Source of the DNA: an uncultured Clostridia bacterium
Lineage (GTDB): Bacteria; Bacillota; Clostridia; Christensenellales; Borkfalkiaceae
Assembly: GCA_934271265.1 (NCBI GenBank)
Contig: CAKQRE010000020.1
Coordinates: 1 to 8,229, forward strand
Direction of reading: 5' to 3'
DNA: 8,229 nt
Shown here: positions 1-6,472 of the stretch, one piece after another
Numbering within the stretch: position 1 is the stretch's first letter
Layout of the letters: each line of letters opens with the position of its first letter
Notes under the pieces: model-generated
The model's database searches: none
What the model was told of the DNA's origin: nothing
What the model saw: only the letters and a program-made list of their open reading frames with translations
Position numbers and translations under genes: made by a program

Positions 1-270
1 GTTTTTTTTTGCGGTTTGCGATACCTGCTTTATTATAACATCGGAGGAATCTTTTTTCCATATTACATCGCCACTGCTTACTCTATTCTCCCCAACTCCC
101 GTTGGGGGTTTCGACCTTCAATGACAAAAAACAGATTCTTCACGGACAAAGGCAAGTGGCTGGATCAGAACGACAAGGCTTATCTTAGCCGACAAATGAC
201 AACGGGTTTCGCCAACCGGATTCCCATTGAAATTTTGTGCTCGGAAACCATTGCGCAAGCAAGTTTTCTC
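1..270 (-). ncRNA. Candidate structured RNA (partial, unidentified)
   Basis: No convincing protein is seen on either strand. A sigma-70-type promoter at 277-305 on the minus strand would start a transcript near 270 that runs leftwards out of the window. Within it, 90-107 forms a 7-bp perfect stem (CCCCAAC/GTTGGGG). Read on the minus strand its loop is GGGA, a GNRA tetraloop; on the plus strand it is TCCC. This favours the minus strand as the RNA strand. Weaker stems occur at a GGCT...AGCC pair near 177-190 and a GGTT/AACC pair near 209-222. I do not recognise tmRNA, RNase P, SRP, 6S or a known riboswitch core. It could instead be a long 5' leader of a gene to the left, or a decayed region. 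Confidence 0.25.
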
Positions 271-276
271 GCTTAT

Positions 277-305
277 ATTGTATCATGGGCGAATCGATTT
301 TTCAA
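277..305 (-). promoter_or_regulatory. Minus-strand sigma-70-type promoter
   Basis: On the minus strand, TTGAAA (305-300) is followed by exactly 17 bp and then TACAAT (282-277). Each hexamer differs from consensus at two positions or fewer. It reads left, away from the fatty-acid-like operon. Transcription would start near 270 and leave the window. No minus-strand gene is visible downstream, so the product would be the candidate RNA or a gene beyond base 1. Confidence 0.45.
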
Positions 306-313
306 TCTTTTTC

Positions 314-343
314 AAAAAAAAGACTCAACCGTTGGTTGAGTTT
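314..343. terminator. Intrinsic terminator-like hairpin, best on minus strand
   Basis: ACTCAACC (323-330) and GGTTGAGT (334-341) form a perfect 8-bp stem with a 3-base loop. The stem extends to 321/343 with one G-T pair. The plus strand has a run of seven A at 314-320, so minus-strand RNA has the stem followed by a U-run. No minus-strand gene is seen to its right, so it probably insulates the left-hand unit rather than ending a known gene. Confidence 0.45.
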
Positions 344-396
344 GCCGATTTTGTCGGCGGCGACATTTTTCCGCCGTCGCTCTTTTTATTCTTTTA
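344..396 (+). terminator. Tandem hairpins with T-rich tail, probable plus-strand terminator
   Basis: Immediately after the previous hairpin, GCCGA/TCGGC (344-348/354-358) forms a stem with a 5-base loop. Then GCGAC/GTCGC (360-364/376-380) forms another, or alternatively GGCGG/CCGCC (356-360/371-375); these last two exclude each other. A T-rich stretch follows at 381-395. The arrangement looks like a strong plus-strand terminator separating upstream transcription from the operon. Confidence 0.45.
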
Positions 397-619
397 AACA
401 TGAAAAATGCCTGTATAGGTCGATTAACGCATATTTTTGTTTCAGACTTAGCATTCGTCGTTCTATATCGCCTTAAAGGCTTCCTTTCCGCCTTTTTCTC
501 ACCCGGGAAAAGCATTGCAGAGACTCCGTACGACGCCTAACACCCCGCGATCCGTCTTTGGCAACAGGACAAACAAACCGATTTCTCTCCAAAAAATCCG
601 TCAGACAACGCCCTTTATT
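397..619. other. Intergenic stretch with no recognised feature
   Basis: No gene, repeat or clear promoter is supported here. Short open frames on both strands have no Shine-Dalgarno site and low-complexity composition. A small GCCT/AGGC inverted repeat at 470-480 has only a 3-base loop and is probably incidental. Confidence 0.4.
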
Positions 620-657
620 TTATGACAATTTTACCCGATATGTCATAATTTATGACA
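620..657. promoter_or_regulatory. Palindromic operator with three half-sites
   Basis: TGTCATAATTTATGACA at 641-657 is palindromic in 8-1-8 form, with only the central base unpaired. A third identical half-site, TTATGACA, lies at 620-627. It is inverted relative to 641-648 and a direct repeat of 650-657, 30 bp start to start, close to three helical turns. The site overlaps promoter P1 (622-649), as a repressor operator would, and lies just upstream of promoter P2, where an activator could sit. It does not match the FapR or FabT sites known from Bacillota fatty acid genes. The regulator family is not identifiable from the sequence, and no regulator gene is in the window. Confidence 0.6.
622..649 (+). 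promoter_or_regulatory. Operon promoter P1 (overlaps operator)
   Basis: ATGACA (622-627), 16 bp, CATAAT (644-649); each hexamer differs from sigma-70 consensus at one position. The -35 lies inside the first operator half-site and the -10 inside the second, so the two signals are interlocked. The start would be near 656, giving a leader of about 187 bases before the ACP gene, which includes the small reading frame and its Shine-Dalgarno site. Confidence 0.45.
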
Positions 658-685
658 AAACAAAAAAATTAACCAACCCGTTTGA

Positions 686-713
686 TTGCCTTTTTTCGGG
701 AAATTATTATAAT
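686..713 (+). promoter_or_regulatory. Operon promoter P2
   Basis: A perfect TATAAT at 708-713 has TTGCCT at 686-691 as a -35, with a 16-bp spacer. The start would be near 720, about 123 bases before the ACP start. This transcript would lack the AAAGGAG at 714-720, so P1 and P2 messages would differ in whether the small upstream frame can be translated. The -35 is only a moderate match, and the TATAAT might be chance in AT-rich DNA. Confidence 0.45.
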
Positions 714-731
714 AAAGGAGTACGCTTTACA

Positions 732-836
732 TTGACTATCATGCAGTCTTTCTTGGGCGGAAACGCACGGGCAAACCGGGCGATCGGTTTCCGCCGCAGA
801 AAAACAAAAGCGAAAAAATACGAATTACAGAGGTAA
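732..836 (+). CDS. Possible small basic leader peptide
   Basis: A 34-residue frame starts at TTG 732 (or ATG 741, 31 residues) and stops at 836, 6 bases before the ACP start. AAAGGAG at 714-720 lies 11 bases before the TTG. The product is Arg/Lys-rich in its second half, with an RRRK cluster, no membrane segment and no recognised domain. The ACP Shine-Dalgarno site (829-833) lies inside its last codons, so translation here could couple to ACP. Against it: the start is not ATG, the product resembles nothing I know, and the 756-795 stem lies within the frame. It may be only leader sequence. Confidence 0.25.
   Translation: MTIMQSFLGGNARANRAIGFRRRKTKAKKYELQR
756..795 (+). promoter_or_regulatory. 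5' leader stem-loop upstream of ACP
   Basis: GGCGGAAAC (756-764) pairs perfectly with GTTTCCGCC (787-795), giving a GC-rich 9-bp stem around a 22-base loop. No T-run follows, so it is not an intrinsic terminator. It could stabilise the leader, act as a regulatory structure, or be a DNA-level inverted repeat. Confidence 0.4.
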
Positions 837-842
837 GAAATT

Positions 843-1088
843 ATGAACGAACTCGAAATCAAAGCAAAAATCAAGGATATGCTCTGCGACCGTCTCGGCA
901 TCGAAGCCGACGCTCTCGAATACGACACCCCCCTCTTCAACGACGGGATCGGGCTTGATTCCATCGATTCCCTCGAAATCATCTCCGCGATCGACGAAGA
1001 ATACGGCGTATCCATGACGGGCGTAGGCAAAGAACATTTCCGGGACATCAACGCGCTTGCCGCTTACGTTCTCGCTCACGCCGAATAA
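843..1088 (+). CDS. Acyl carrier protein
   Basis: This is an 81-residue acyl carrier protein, the usual size for a stand-alone type II carrier. It would hold the growing chain as a thioester on a 4'-phosphopantetheine arm attached to Ser40 in the motif GLDSIDSLE (residues 37-45). The predicted order is helix I (about 3-18), the loop leading to the Ser, helix II from residue 40, and a C-terminal helix (about 68-80). The protein is acidic, as expected. The Ser is followed by Ile-Asp, as in many carriers of specialised type II systems, rather than the Leu-Asp of the classic FAS AcpP. AGAGG at 829-833 lies 9 bases before the ATG. It is the first gene of the operon and is separated from the ketosynthase by a terminator-like hairpin, so it may be made in excess. 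No phosphopantetheinyl transferase is in the window. Carrier identity is very sure; FAS versus PKS role is not. Confidence 0.93.
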   Translation: MNELEIKAKIKDMLCDRLGIEADALEYDTPLFNDGIGLDSIDSLEIISAIDEEYGVSMTGVGKEHFRDINALAAYVLAHAE

Positions 1089-1121
1089 TCACACGGCGTA
1101 GCACAAAGGCACAAACATTCC

Positions 1122-1146
1122 AAAAGCCGGGGCAACCCGGTTTTTT
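1122..1146 (+). terminator. Intercistronic intrinsic terminator or attenuator
   Basis: CCGGG (1127-1131), a GCAA tetraloop of GNRA type (1132-1135) and CCCGG (1136-1140) form a tight hairpin followed by six T (1141-1146). Flanking AAAA(G) upstream can pair with the T-run and extend the stem to about 10 bp. It has the full form of an intrinsic terminator but sits inside the operon, between ACP and the ketosynthase. No convincing new promoter follows before 1177, so partial read-through is the likeliest use: much ACP message, less of the enzymes. Confidence 0.75.
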
Positions 1147-1176
1147 GCTCTCACCGACAGGAAACGATATTTCATT

Positions 1177-3552
1177 ATGGAAAAAAAGACAATCAGATGC
1201 GTGATCACGGGGCTAGGCGTCGTGAGCGCGATCGGCAACAATGTAAAAGAATGCTGGGCGAACATTCTCGCTTCGAAAAGCGGGATCGACCACACCCATT
1301 CGCTCGATACCGAAAACTGCTATGCGGACTATGCCGCGGAAGTAAAGGAACCGACGGTAAACGATCCGTCTCTCGACCGTTGCGCCGCGCTTTGTCTGCA
1401 GGCAACCGACGAAGCGATGAAAGACGCCTCGCTCGGCGATTTTAACGGAGATCCGCGCACGGGCGTTATCATGGGCAGCTGCGTCGGCGGCGGAAGAAGC
1501 CTTGAAAGCTATTACCGCAACGGCAGAAAGAAAGAGGACGTTCTAAAAATGCCCATTTCCTCCGTTGCAAATCACGTTGCGGAAAAGGTAAACGCGGGCG
1601 GCGTGGTGACGAACGTTGCCAACGCGTGCGCCGCCGGCACGATCTCCGTCGCTTACGCTTCCGACCTCATCCGCGCGGGTAAGGCGGACGTCGTGATCGC
1701 AGGGGGCGCGGACGCGTTTTCTTCCGTACCCTACGCAGGCTTTTTGTCTCTGCACGCGCTGGACGAAAACTCCTGCTCTCCCTTCAATCACTCCCACGGG
1801 ATCACGCTCGGCGAAGGCGCCGGCGCGCTCGTTGTGGAATCGTACGAACACGCGGTCGCACGCGGCGCGCATATTTACTGCGAAGTATTGGGCGCCGGCA
1901 TTTCGAGCGACGCGCACCATATCACCGCACCCCGCCCGGACGGCGAAGGACAGATGAGCGCGATCCGCCAGGCGATCGCTCATTCCGGACTGACCGAAAA
2001 GGATATCGACTACGTGAACGCGCACGGCACGGGCACCGCAAAGAACGACGAGGCGGAATTTCTTTCTCTTCACACCATTTTCGACGGCAAGAACGACGGT
2101 CTGTCCGTAAGTTCCACCAAAGCGATGACGGGGCATTGCCTCGGCGCGGCGGGCGCGATCGAAGCCGTTTTCGCGGTAAAAGCATTGCAGGAAAACGTCG
2201 TTCCCCCGACGCTCGGTTTCTCGGAAGAAGACCTTGCCGTGCTGAAAGAAAAAGCGGGTAAGATCGACTTTACGCCTAACGTTCCCGTAAAAAAAGAACT
2301 GAACGCCGTAATGAACAATTCCTTTGCTTTCGGCGGCAACAACGCGAGCATCGTGTTCGGCAAAAAACCGACGGACATCCCCGCGGACGCCGACCGCAGA
2401 GACGTTGCGATCACGGGGATCGGACTCGTGACCCCCCTCGGCAACGGCAAAGACGCTTACGTTTCCGCGATCGCGGAAGATAAGCGCCTCGAAGAGAGCG
2501 AAACGGCGTCGAAGATCGGCGTGGCGGATTATGACGCGCAGGGTTTGAAAATGGCGTTTTACCGCAAACTCGATCATTTAAGCCAGTTGCAGGCGGTTTC
2601 CGGCATGGACGCTCTCCGCGACGGCAAGCTGACCGTAACGGACGAAAATTCGGGCAGGATCGGCATGATCGTGGGAACGTCCGAAGGGGCGATGGGTCCG
2701 AGCCTCGATTTCCAGAAACACATTACGGAAAGAGGAAACGCGGGCGGAAGCGCCTTCAATTTCCCCAACACCGTTTACAACGCCGCGGGCGGATATTTGT
2801 CCATCTGCTCGGGCATCAAAGGATATAACGTCACCGTGACGAACGGCGCGCAGTCGGGGCTTTCCTCGACGGCATATGCCCTTCAGGTCATCCGCAACGG
2901 ATGGGAAGACGCCATGATCGCCACCGGAACGGACGAGAACAGCGAGATCATTTCCGAAGTGACCCACCTGATCGGCGCCGCCGCGGACGAAAAAGTCCGC
3001 CCCTATGACGGAAAAGAAAACTATTCCCTTTCCGACGGCAGCGTTTCGATCCTGACGGAAACGGCAGAATCGGCGAAGAAGCGCGGCGCGGAAATTTACT
3101 GCAGGATCACGGGGTACGGCATGTCCCACGCGAGCGTTCCCTACGGAACGGTGAAAGGTTCCGCCGCGGGACTTTACAACGCGATCGGAAGCGCCCTTGC
3201 GGACGCAGACCTTACCGCCGGAGACATTTCCGCGGTGATCGGATTCGCCAACGGGCAAAAGGACGTTGACGAGATCGAAACGGACGTTTTAAGCCGGTAT
3301 TTCGACGGAAAGAAACTTCCCGTCATCACCGTAAAAGAACGCACGGGCGAAGGCAGAGCGGCTTCGGCGGCTCTCGCGCTCGCACACGGCGCGATGATGC
3401 TCCACGGGGACATCACGGAAGACGCCGACGCTTACGTTTCTTCCGGCAACGGAATGAAAAAAGTAGGCGTGAAAGCTTCCGCCCTGAATAAGATCCTCGT
3501 TCTGTCCTATGCGACGGGCGGATCTTACACGGCGATCGTGCTCGAAAAATAA
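1177..3552 (+). CDS. Fused ketosynthase / chain-length-factor-like protein
   Basis: This 791-residue protein has two FabF-type beta-ketoacyl-ACP synthase domains in tandem; a normal KS is about 410 residues. Domain 1 (about 4-396) is active by its residues: Cys151 in NACAAG, His283 in NAHGTGT, Lys315 and His320 in STKAMTGH, and a GGNNAS end. It would decarboxylate malonyl-ACP and condense it with the acyl chain. A short linker (about 397-408) leads to domain 2 (409-790), which restarts with VAITGIGLVTPLG. There the Cys is Ala558 (NGAQSG), the first His becomes Ala691 and the second Glu725 (KERTGE), while the glycine-rich scaffold stays. Domain 2 therefore looks like the inactive partner (KS-beta/CLF) of type II PKS heterodimers, fused in cis. 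Actinobacterial CLFs carry Gln at the Cys position; here Gln559 is next to it. AGGAAA at 1159-1164 lies 12 bases before the ATG, a rather long spacing. FabG follows after 15 bases. A fatty acid role cannot be excluded. Confidence 0.9.
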   Translation: MEKKTIRCVITGLGVVSAIGNNVKECWANILASKSGIDHTHSLDTENCYADYAAEVKEPTVNDPSLDRCAALCLQATDEAMKDASLGDFNGDPRTGVIMGSCVGGGRSLESYYRNGRKKEDVLKMPISSVANHVAEKVNAGGVVTNVANACAAGTISVAYASDLIRAGKADVVIAGGADAFSSVPYAGFLSLHALDENSCSPFNHSHGITLGEGAGALVVESYEHAVARGAHIYCEVLGAGISSDAHHITAPRPDGEGQMSAIRQAIAHSGLTEKDIDYVNAHGTGTAKNDEAEFLSLHTIFDGKNDGLSVSSTKAMTGHCLGAAGAIEAVFAVKALQENVVPPTLGFSEEDLAVLKEKAGKIDFTPNVPVKKELNAVMNNSFAFGGNNASIVFGKKPTDIPADADRRDVAITGIGLVTPLGNGKDAYVSAIAEDKRLEESETASKIGVADYDAQGLKMAFYRKLDHLSQLQAVSGMDALRDGKLTVTDENSGRIGMIVGTSEGAMGPSLDFQKHITERGNAGGSAFNFPNTVYNAAGGYLSICSGIKGYNVTVTNGAQSGLSSTAYALQVIRNGWEDAMIATGTDENSEIISEVTHLIGAAADEKVRPYDGKENYSLSDGSVSILTETAESAKKRGAEIYCRITGYGMSHASVPYGTVKGSAAGLYNAIGSALADADLTAGDISAVIGFANGQKDVDEIETDVLSRYFDGKKLPVITVKERTGEGRAASAALALAHGAMMLHGDITEDADAYVSSGNGMKKVGVKASALNKILVLSYATGGSYTAIVLEK

Positions 3553-3567
3553 GAAGAGGTAAAACAA

Positions 3568-4299
3568 ATGAAAGTAGCAATCGTAACGGGCGCGTCCCGC
3601 GGGATCGGAAAAGCATGCGCTCTCCGCCTCGCGAAGGACGGCTTCACCACGGTTATCAACTATTCTCACAGCGAAGACGAGGCGAAAAAGGTTCTCGAAG
3701 AGATCGAGAAAAACGGCGGCAGCGGCATGACGATCCGCGCCGACGTTTCCGACCTCGATCAGGTGAAAGCCATGATGCGCGAAGTCGGGAAAACGTACGG
3801 TCAGATCGACGTTCTCGTAAACAACGCGGGCATCGTGAGAGACGAATACCTTCTCATGCTGAATCCGGATACCCTCGACCGCTGTTTCGACCTTAACGTG
3901 AAAGGTTATTTCTATTGCGCGCAGCAGGCGGTTCTGAAAATGTTCCGTAAAAAGAGCGGCGCGATCATCAATATGTCTTCGGTCAGCGGGATTCTCGCCC
4001 TTGCGGGGCAGAGCGTTTACAGCGCAACGAAAGGAGCCGTGAACTCCATGACGCAGACGATGGCGAAAGAGCTTGCCCCCTACGGCATCCGCGTGAACGC
4101 GGTCGCCCCCGGATTTATCGAAACGGAAATGCTCGACGCCCTTCCCGAGGAAAAGAAAAAAGAATATCTCGACGCCATTCCCATGCATCGTCTCGGAAAG
4201 GCGGAGGAAGTTGCGGGGATCGTTTCCATGCTCGCATCCGACACCTGCGCCTACATGACCGGTCAGATCCTGACCTTAGACGGAGGCATTTCGTTATGA
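3568..4299 (+). CDS. fabG: 3-oxoacyl-ACP reductase (FabG-type SDR)
   Basis: FabG-type ketoreductase of the short-chain dehydrogenase family, 243 residues and full length. It would reduce the 3-oxoacyl-ACP made by the ketosynthase to 3-hydroxyacyl-ACP with NADPH in the cytoplasm. The Rossmann motif TGASRGIG is at residues 7-14 and NNAG at 85-88. The catalytic set is Asn110, Ser138, Tyr151 and Lys155 (YSATK). The PGFIETEM stretch after residue 180 and the C-terminal GQILTLDGG are typical FabG. Arg11 in the glycine loop favours NADPH. AGAGG at 3555-3559 lies 8 bases before the ATG. Its stop overlaps the FabZ start (ATGA), so the two are likely translationally coupled. The family is sure; whether it serves a FAS or a polyene PKS depends on the fused ketosynthase, not on this protein. 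Confidence 0.95.
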   Translation: MKVAIVTGASRGIGKACALRLAKDGFTTVINYSHSEDEAKKVLEEIEKNGGSGMTIRADVSDLDQVKAMMREVGKTYGQIDVLVNNAGIVRDEYLLMLNPDTLDRCFDLNVKGYFYCAQQAVLKMFRKKSGAIINMSSVSGILALAGQSVYSATKGAVNSMTQTMAKELAPYGIRVNAVAPGFIETEMLDALPEEKKKEYLDAIPMHRLGKAEEVAGIVSMLASDTCAYMTGQILTLDGGISL

Positions 4300-4751
4300 T
4301 AAACATCTACGGCGTGAACAAACGCCTGAAACAGCGCCCGCCCTTTCAGATGATCGAAAAGGTGACGGAACTCGTTCCCGGACAGTCGGCGACGGGCGTC
4401 AAGACGGTGTCGATCAACGATCCCTGGTTCGTCGGGCATTTCCCCGACGCACCGATGCTTCCCGGCGTACTCATCGCCGAAACGTGCGCGCAGCTCTGCT
4501 CGATCGTTTCCGAGGGCGACGGCACGGCGGAAGACAAACTCAACGTCCTTTTGAAACTGGACAACTTTAAATTTCTGAAACCCGTTCTTCCCGGAGACGT
4601 TATGGTCGTTTCCGTCGCGAAGAAAAGCGGCGCCGGTCCTCTCGTCACCTTCGAGGCGACCGTTACCGTAGACGGTCAGATCCGCAGCAAGGGAAATCTT
4701 TCCTTCACGGCGATCGACCGCGCGGGTCTCGACGGAGAAAACAACGATTGA
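4296..4751 (+). CDS. fabZ: 3-hydroxyacyl-ACP dehydratase (FabZ-type hotdog)
   Basis: FabZ-type hotdog-fold dehydratase, 151 residues and full length. It would remove water from 3-hydroxyacyl-ACP to give trans-2-enoyl-ACP. The signature GHFPDAPMLPGVLIAE spans residues 47-62, with catalytic His48 and Glu62. The preceding RPPFQMIEKV (14-23) matches the family's RYPFLLVDRV region. The first residue of FabA-type isomerase signatures is not apparent, so simple dehydration is expected. GGAGG at 4282-4286, inside the end of fabG, lies 9 bases before the ATG, and the frames overlap by 4 bases. With no enoyl reductase nearby, the enoyl product may be extended directly, which would build conjugated double bases; that step is inference. 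Confidence 0.93.
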   Translation: MINIYGVNKRLKQRPPFQMIEKVTELVPGQSATGVKTVSINDPWFVGHFPDAPMLPGVLIAETCAQLCSIVSEGDGTAEDKLNVLLKLDNFKFLKPVLPGDVMVVSVAKKSGAGPLVTFEATVTVDGQIRSKGNLSFTAIDRAGLDGENND

Positions 4752-4755
4752 TCTT

Positions 4756-5682
4756 ATGAAAAAAATTGCCTTTTTATTTGCGGGGCAAGGTGCGCAGACA
4801 GTCGGAATGGGAAAGGATCTTTACGAAACCTTTCCCGTTGCGAAAGCCGTATTCGACAGCGCTTCGCCCGTGTTTCCGGAAGCGAAAAAAATTTGCTTCG
4901 AGGGAGACGGCGACACGCTGACGAAAACGGAGAACACCCAGCCCTGTCTTTTCCTGACCGATCTCGCGATCGCGAAAACCTTGCAAAGCGCAGGCGTCGA
5001 GCCTTCCGCCGTTGCCGGCTTCTCTCTCGGAGAGATCCCTGCCGCGGCGTTTTCCGGCGTGATGACGGAAGAAGAAGCTTTCCGATTCGTCCTTTTGCGC
5101 GGAAGAACGATGGCGGAACAGTCCGCCCTTCATCCCGGCGCGATGGCGGCGGCTCTGAAACTCGACGAAGAGACGGTAAACGAGGTATGTTCCCGTTTTC
5201 CGGAAATCTGGGCAGTCAACTATAACTGCCCCGGACAGATCTCCTGCGCGGGCAACGCCGCGCAGATCGACGATTTCTGCGCGGCGATCAAAGCGGCGGG
5301 CGGAAGAGCGGTAAAACTTCCCGTAAGCGGAGCTTTCCATACGCCGTATATGAACGAGGTCTCCCCCGTTCTCCGCGAGTTTCTCGAAAGAGAAGGCGTT
5401 TCCGCCCCGAAGATCCCCTTCTACGCAAACCGCACGGCAAGCGTTTATCCGGCAGAAAAGGAAGGGATCGTCGATAATCTTTCCGAACAGGTACGTCACC
5501 CCGTTCTCTGGGAGAAAACGCTGAAAGCGATGAAAGACGACGGGATCGAAGTATTTATCGAAGTCGGCGCGGGTTCCACGCTCACGAAATTCGTTTCGCG
5601 CACCTTAGAGGGCGTTACCGCCTGTGCCGTAAACGACGTAGCCTCTTTCGAAGCCGCAGTACAAACCGTAAAAGGAGAATAA
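4756..5682 (+). CDS. fabD: Malonyl-CoA:ACP transacylase (FabD)
   Basis: Malonyl-CoA:ACP transacylase of 308 residues, full length. It moves the malonyl group from CoA to the carrier protein. Visible are GQGAQ (10-14), the nucleophile Ser90 in GFSLGE, Arg117 in RGR, and the catalytic His195 in SGAFHT. A small residue before the Phe in the His motif fits malonyl rather than branched extender units. The residue before the nucleophile is Phe where many FabD have His (GHSLGE), a tolerated variant in Bacillota. The ATG is 4 bases after the FabZ stop and has no good Shine-Dalgarno site at normal distance; GGAG at about 4734-4737 is too far. Translation probably depends on ribosomes finishing FabZ. 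AccD starts 1 base after its stop. Confidence 0.94.
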   Translation: MKKIAFLFAGQGAQTVGMGKDLYETFPVAKAVFDSASPVFPEAKKICFEGDGDTLTKTENTQPCLFLTDLAIAKTLQSAGVEPSAVAGFSLGEIPAAAFSGVMTEEEAFRFVLLRGRTMAEQSALHPGAMAAALKLDEETVNEVCSRFPEIWAVNYNCPGQISCAGNAAQIDDFCAAIKAAGGRAVKLPVSGAFHTPYMNEVSPVLREFLEREGVSAPKIPFYANRTASVYPAEKEGIVDNLSEQVRHPVLWEKTLKAMKDDGIEVFIEVGAGSTLTKFVSRTLEGVTACAVNDVASFEAAVQTVKGE

Positions 5683-5683
5683 C

Positions 5684-6460
5684 GTGGAAAACACTTCGAC
5701 GAAGATCTGCCCCGCCTGCAAACAGGAGATCGCGGAAAACGAACTTCGGGCAAACGGTTATATCTGTCCGAAATGCAAAGCGTATTGTCCGATGCCGGCA
5801 AGGGAGAGGATCGATTATCTGTGCGACGAAAATTCTTTTAGCGAACTTTTCGCGAAATCCGTTTTCACCGATCCGCTCGGTTTCCCCGAATACAGGGCGA
5901 AATATGAAGCGGCTTGCAAGAAAAGCGGCGAAAACGAAGGCGTTCTCACCGGAACGGCGACGATCAAAGGACACGAGACCTGCATTTTCGTAATGAACCC
6001 CGAATTTATGATGGGTTCGATGGGAACGGCGGTCGGAGATAAGATCACCGCCCTTTTCGAATATGCGATCTTAAAAAAACTTCCCGTGATCGGCTTTACC
6101 GTATCGGGAGGCGCCCGCATGCAGGAGGGCATGCTTTCCCTCATGCAGATGGCGAAAGTATCCGCCGCGGTCAAACGCCACGGAGACGCGGGGCTTTTGT
6201 ATATCGTGGGGATCACCGATCCGACGATGGGCGGCGTTACCGCAAGTTTCGCCATGCTCGGCGACATTATTTTTTCCGAGCCCCGCGCGCGCATCGGTTT
6301 TGCGGGAAAACGCGTGGTGGAACAGGTTACGGGAGAAAAACTCCCGGATACCTTCCAGACCGCCGAATTTCAGTTGCAGAACGGTTTTCTGGATGAGATC
6401 GTCGCCCGGGAAGACGAGCGCAAACACCTTGCGAAACTGCTCGCCCTGCACGGATTTTAA
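5684..6460 (+). CDS. accD: Acetyl-CoA carboxylase carboxyltransferase beta subunit
   Basis: Beta subunit of the acetyl-CoA carboxylase carboxyltransferase, 258 residues, somewhat shorter than the usual 280-300. With AccA it transfers carboxyl from biotin to acetyl-CoA to give malonyl-CoA. The N-terminal zinc ribbon is intact: Cys9, Cys12, Cys28 and Cys31 (CPAC...CPKC). The crotonase-type core has MGSMGTAVGDKI, SGGARMQEG, TDPTMGGVTASFAMLGD and IGFAGKRVVEQ, all diagnostic of AccD. The start is GTG, supported by AGGAG at 5673-5677, 6 bases away, and by placing the zinc ribbon at the very N-terminus. It follows fabD after 1 base. The partners AccB (biotin carrier) and AccC (biotin carboxylase) are not in the window and must be elsewhere for the enzyme to work. 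Confidence 0.95.
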   Translation: MENTSTKICPACKQEIAENELRANGYICPKCKAYCPMPARERIDYLCDENSFSELFAKSVFTDPLGFPEYRAKYEAACKKSGENEGVLTGTATIKGHETCIFVMNPEFMMGSMGTAVGDKITALFEYAILKKLPVIGFTVSGGARMQEGMLSLMQMAKVSAAVKRHGDAGLLYIVGITDPTMGGVTASFAMLGDIIFSEPRARIGFAGKRVVEQVTGEKLPDTFQTAEFQLQNGFLDEIVAREDERKHLAKLLALHGF

Positions 6461-6472
6461 GGAGAGACGGCA

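Noticed and set aside
16..339. Plus-strand 107-residue open frame at the left end
   Set aside because: No recognised domain and no supported start (the ATG at 121 lacks a well-placed Shine-Dalgarno site). The frame runs into the hairpins at 321-343, and composition looks non-coding.
620..720. FapR or FabT binding site upstream of the operon
   Set aside because: The palindrome's half-site TTATGACA does not match the TTAGTA-type FapR or TTTGAT-type FabT half-sites; the TTTGATT at 681-687 has no matching inverted arm.
1147..1176. Promoter for the ketosynthase after the internal terminator (TTGCTC...TATTTC)
   Set aside because: Both hexamers are weak and the -10 would be only a few bases from the start codon, leaving no room for a Shine-Dalgarno site in the transcript.
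1543..2577. Long minus-strand open frame of 344 codons inside the ketosynthase
   Set aside because: It is antisense to an unambiguous KS with all catalytic motifs; the Arg/Val/His-rich product is typical of a GC-rich shadow frame.
3289..4188. Minus-strand open frame of 299 codons
   Set aside because: Antisense to the KS-CLF end and FabG; no domain features, biased composition.
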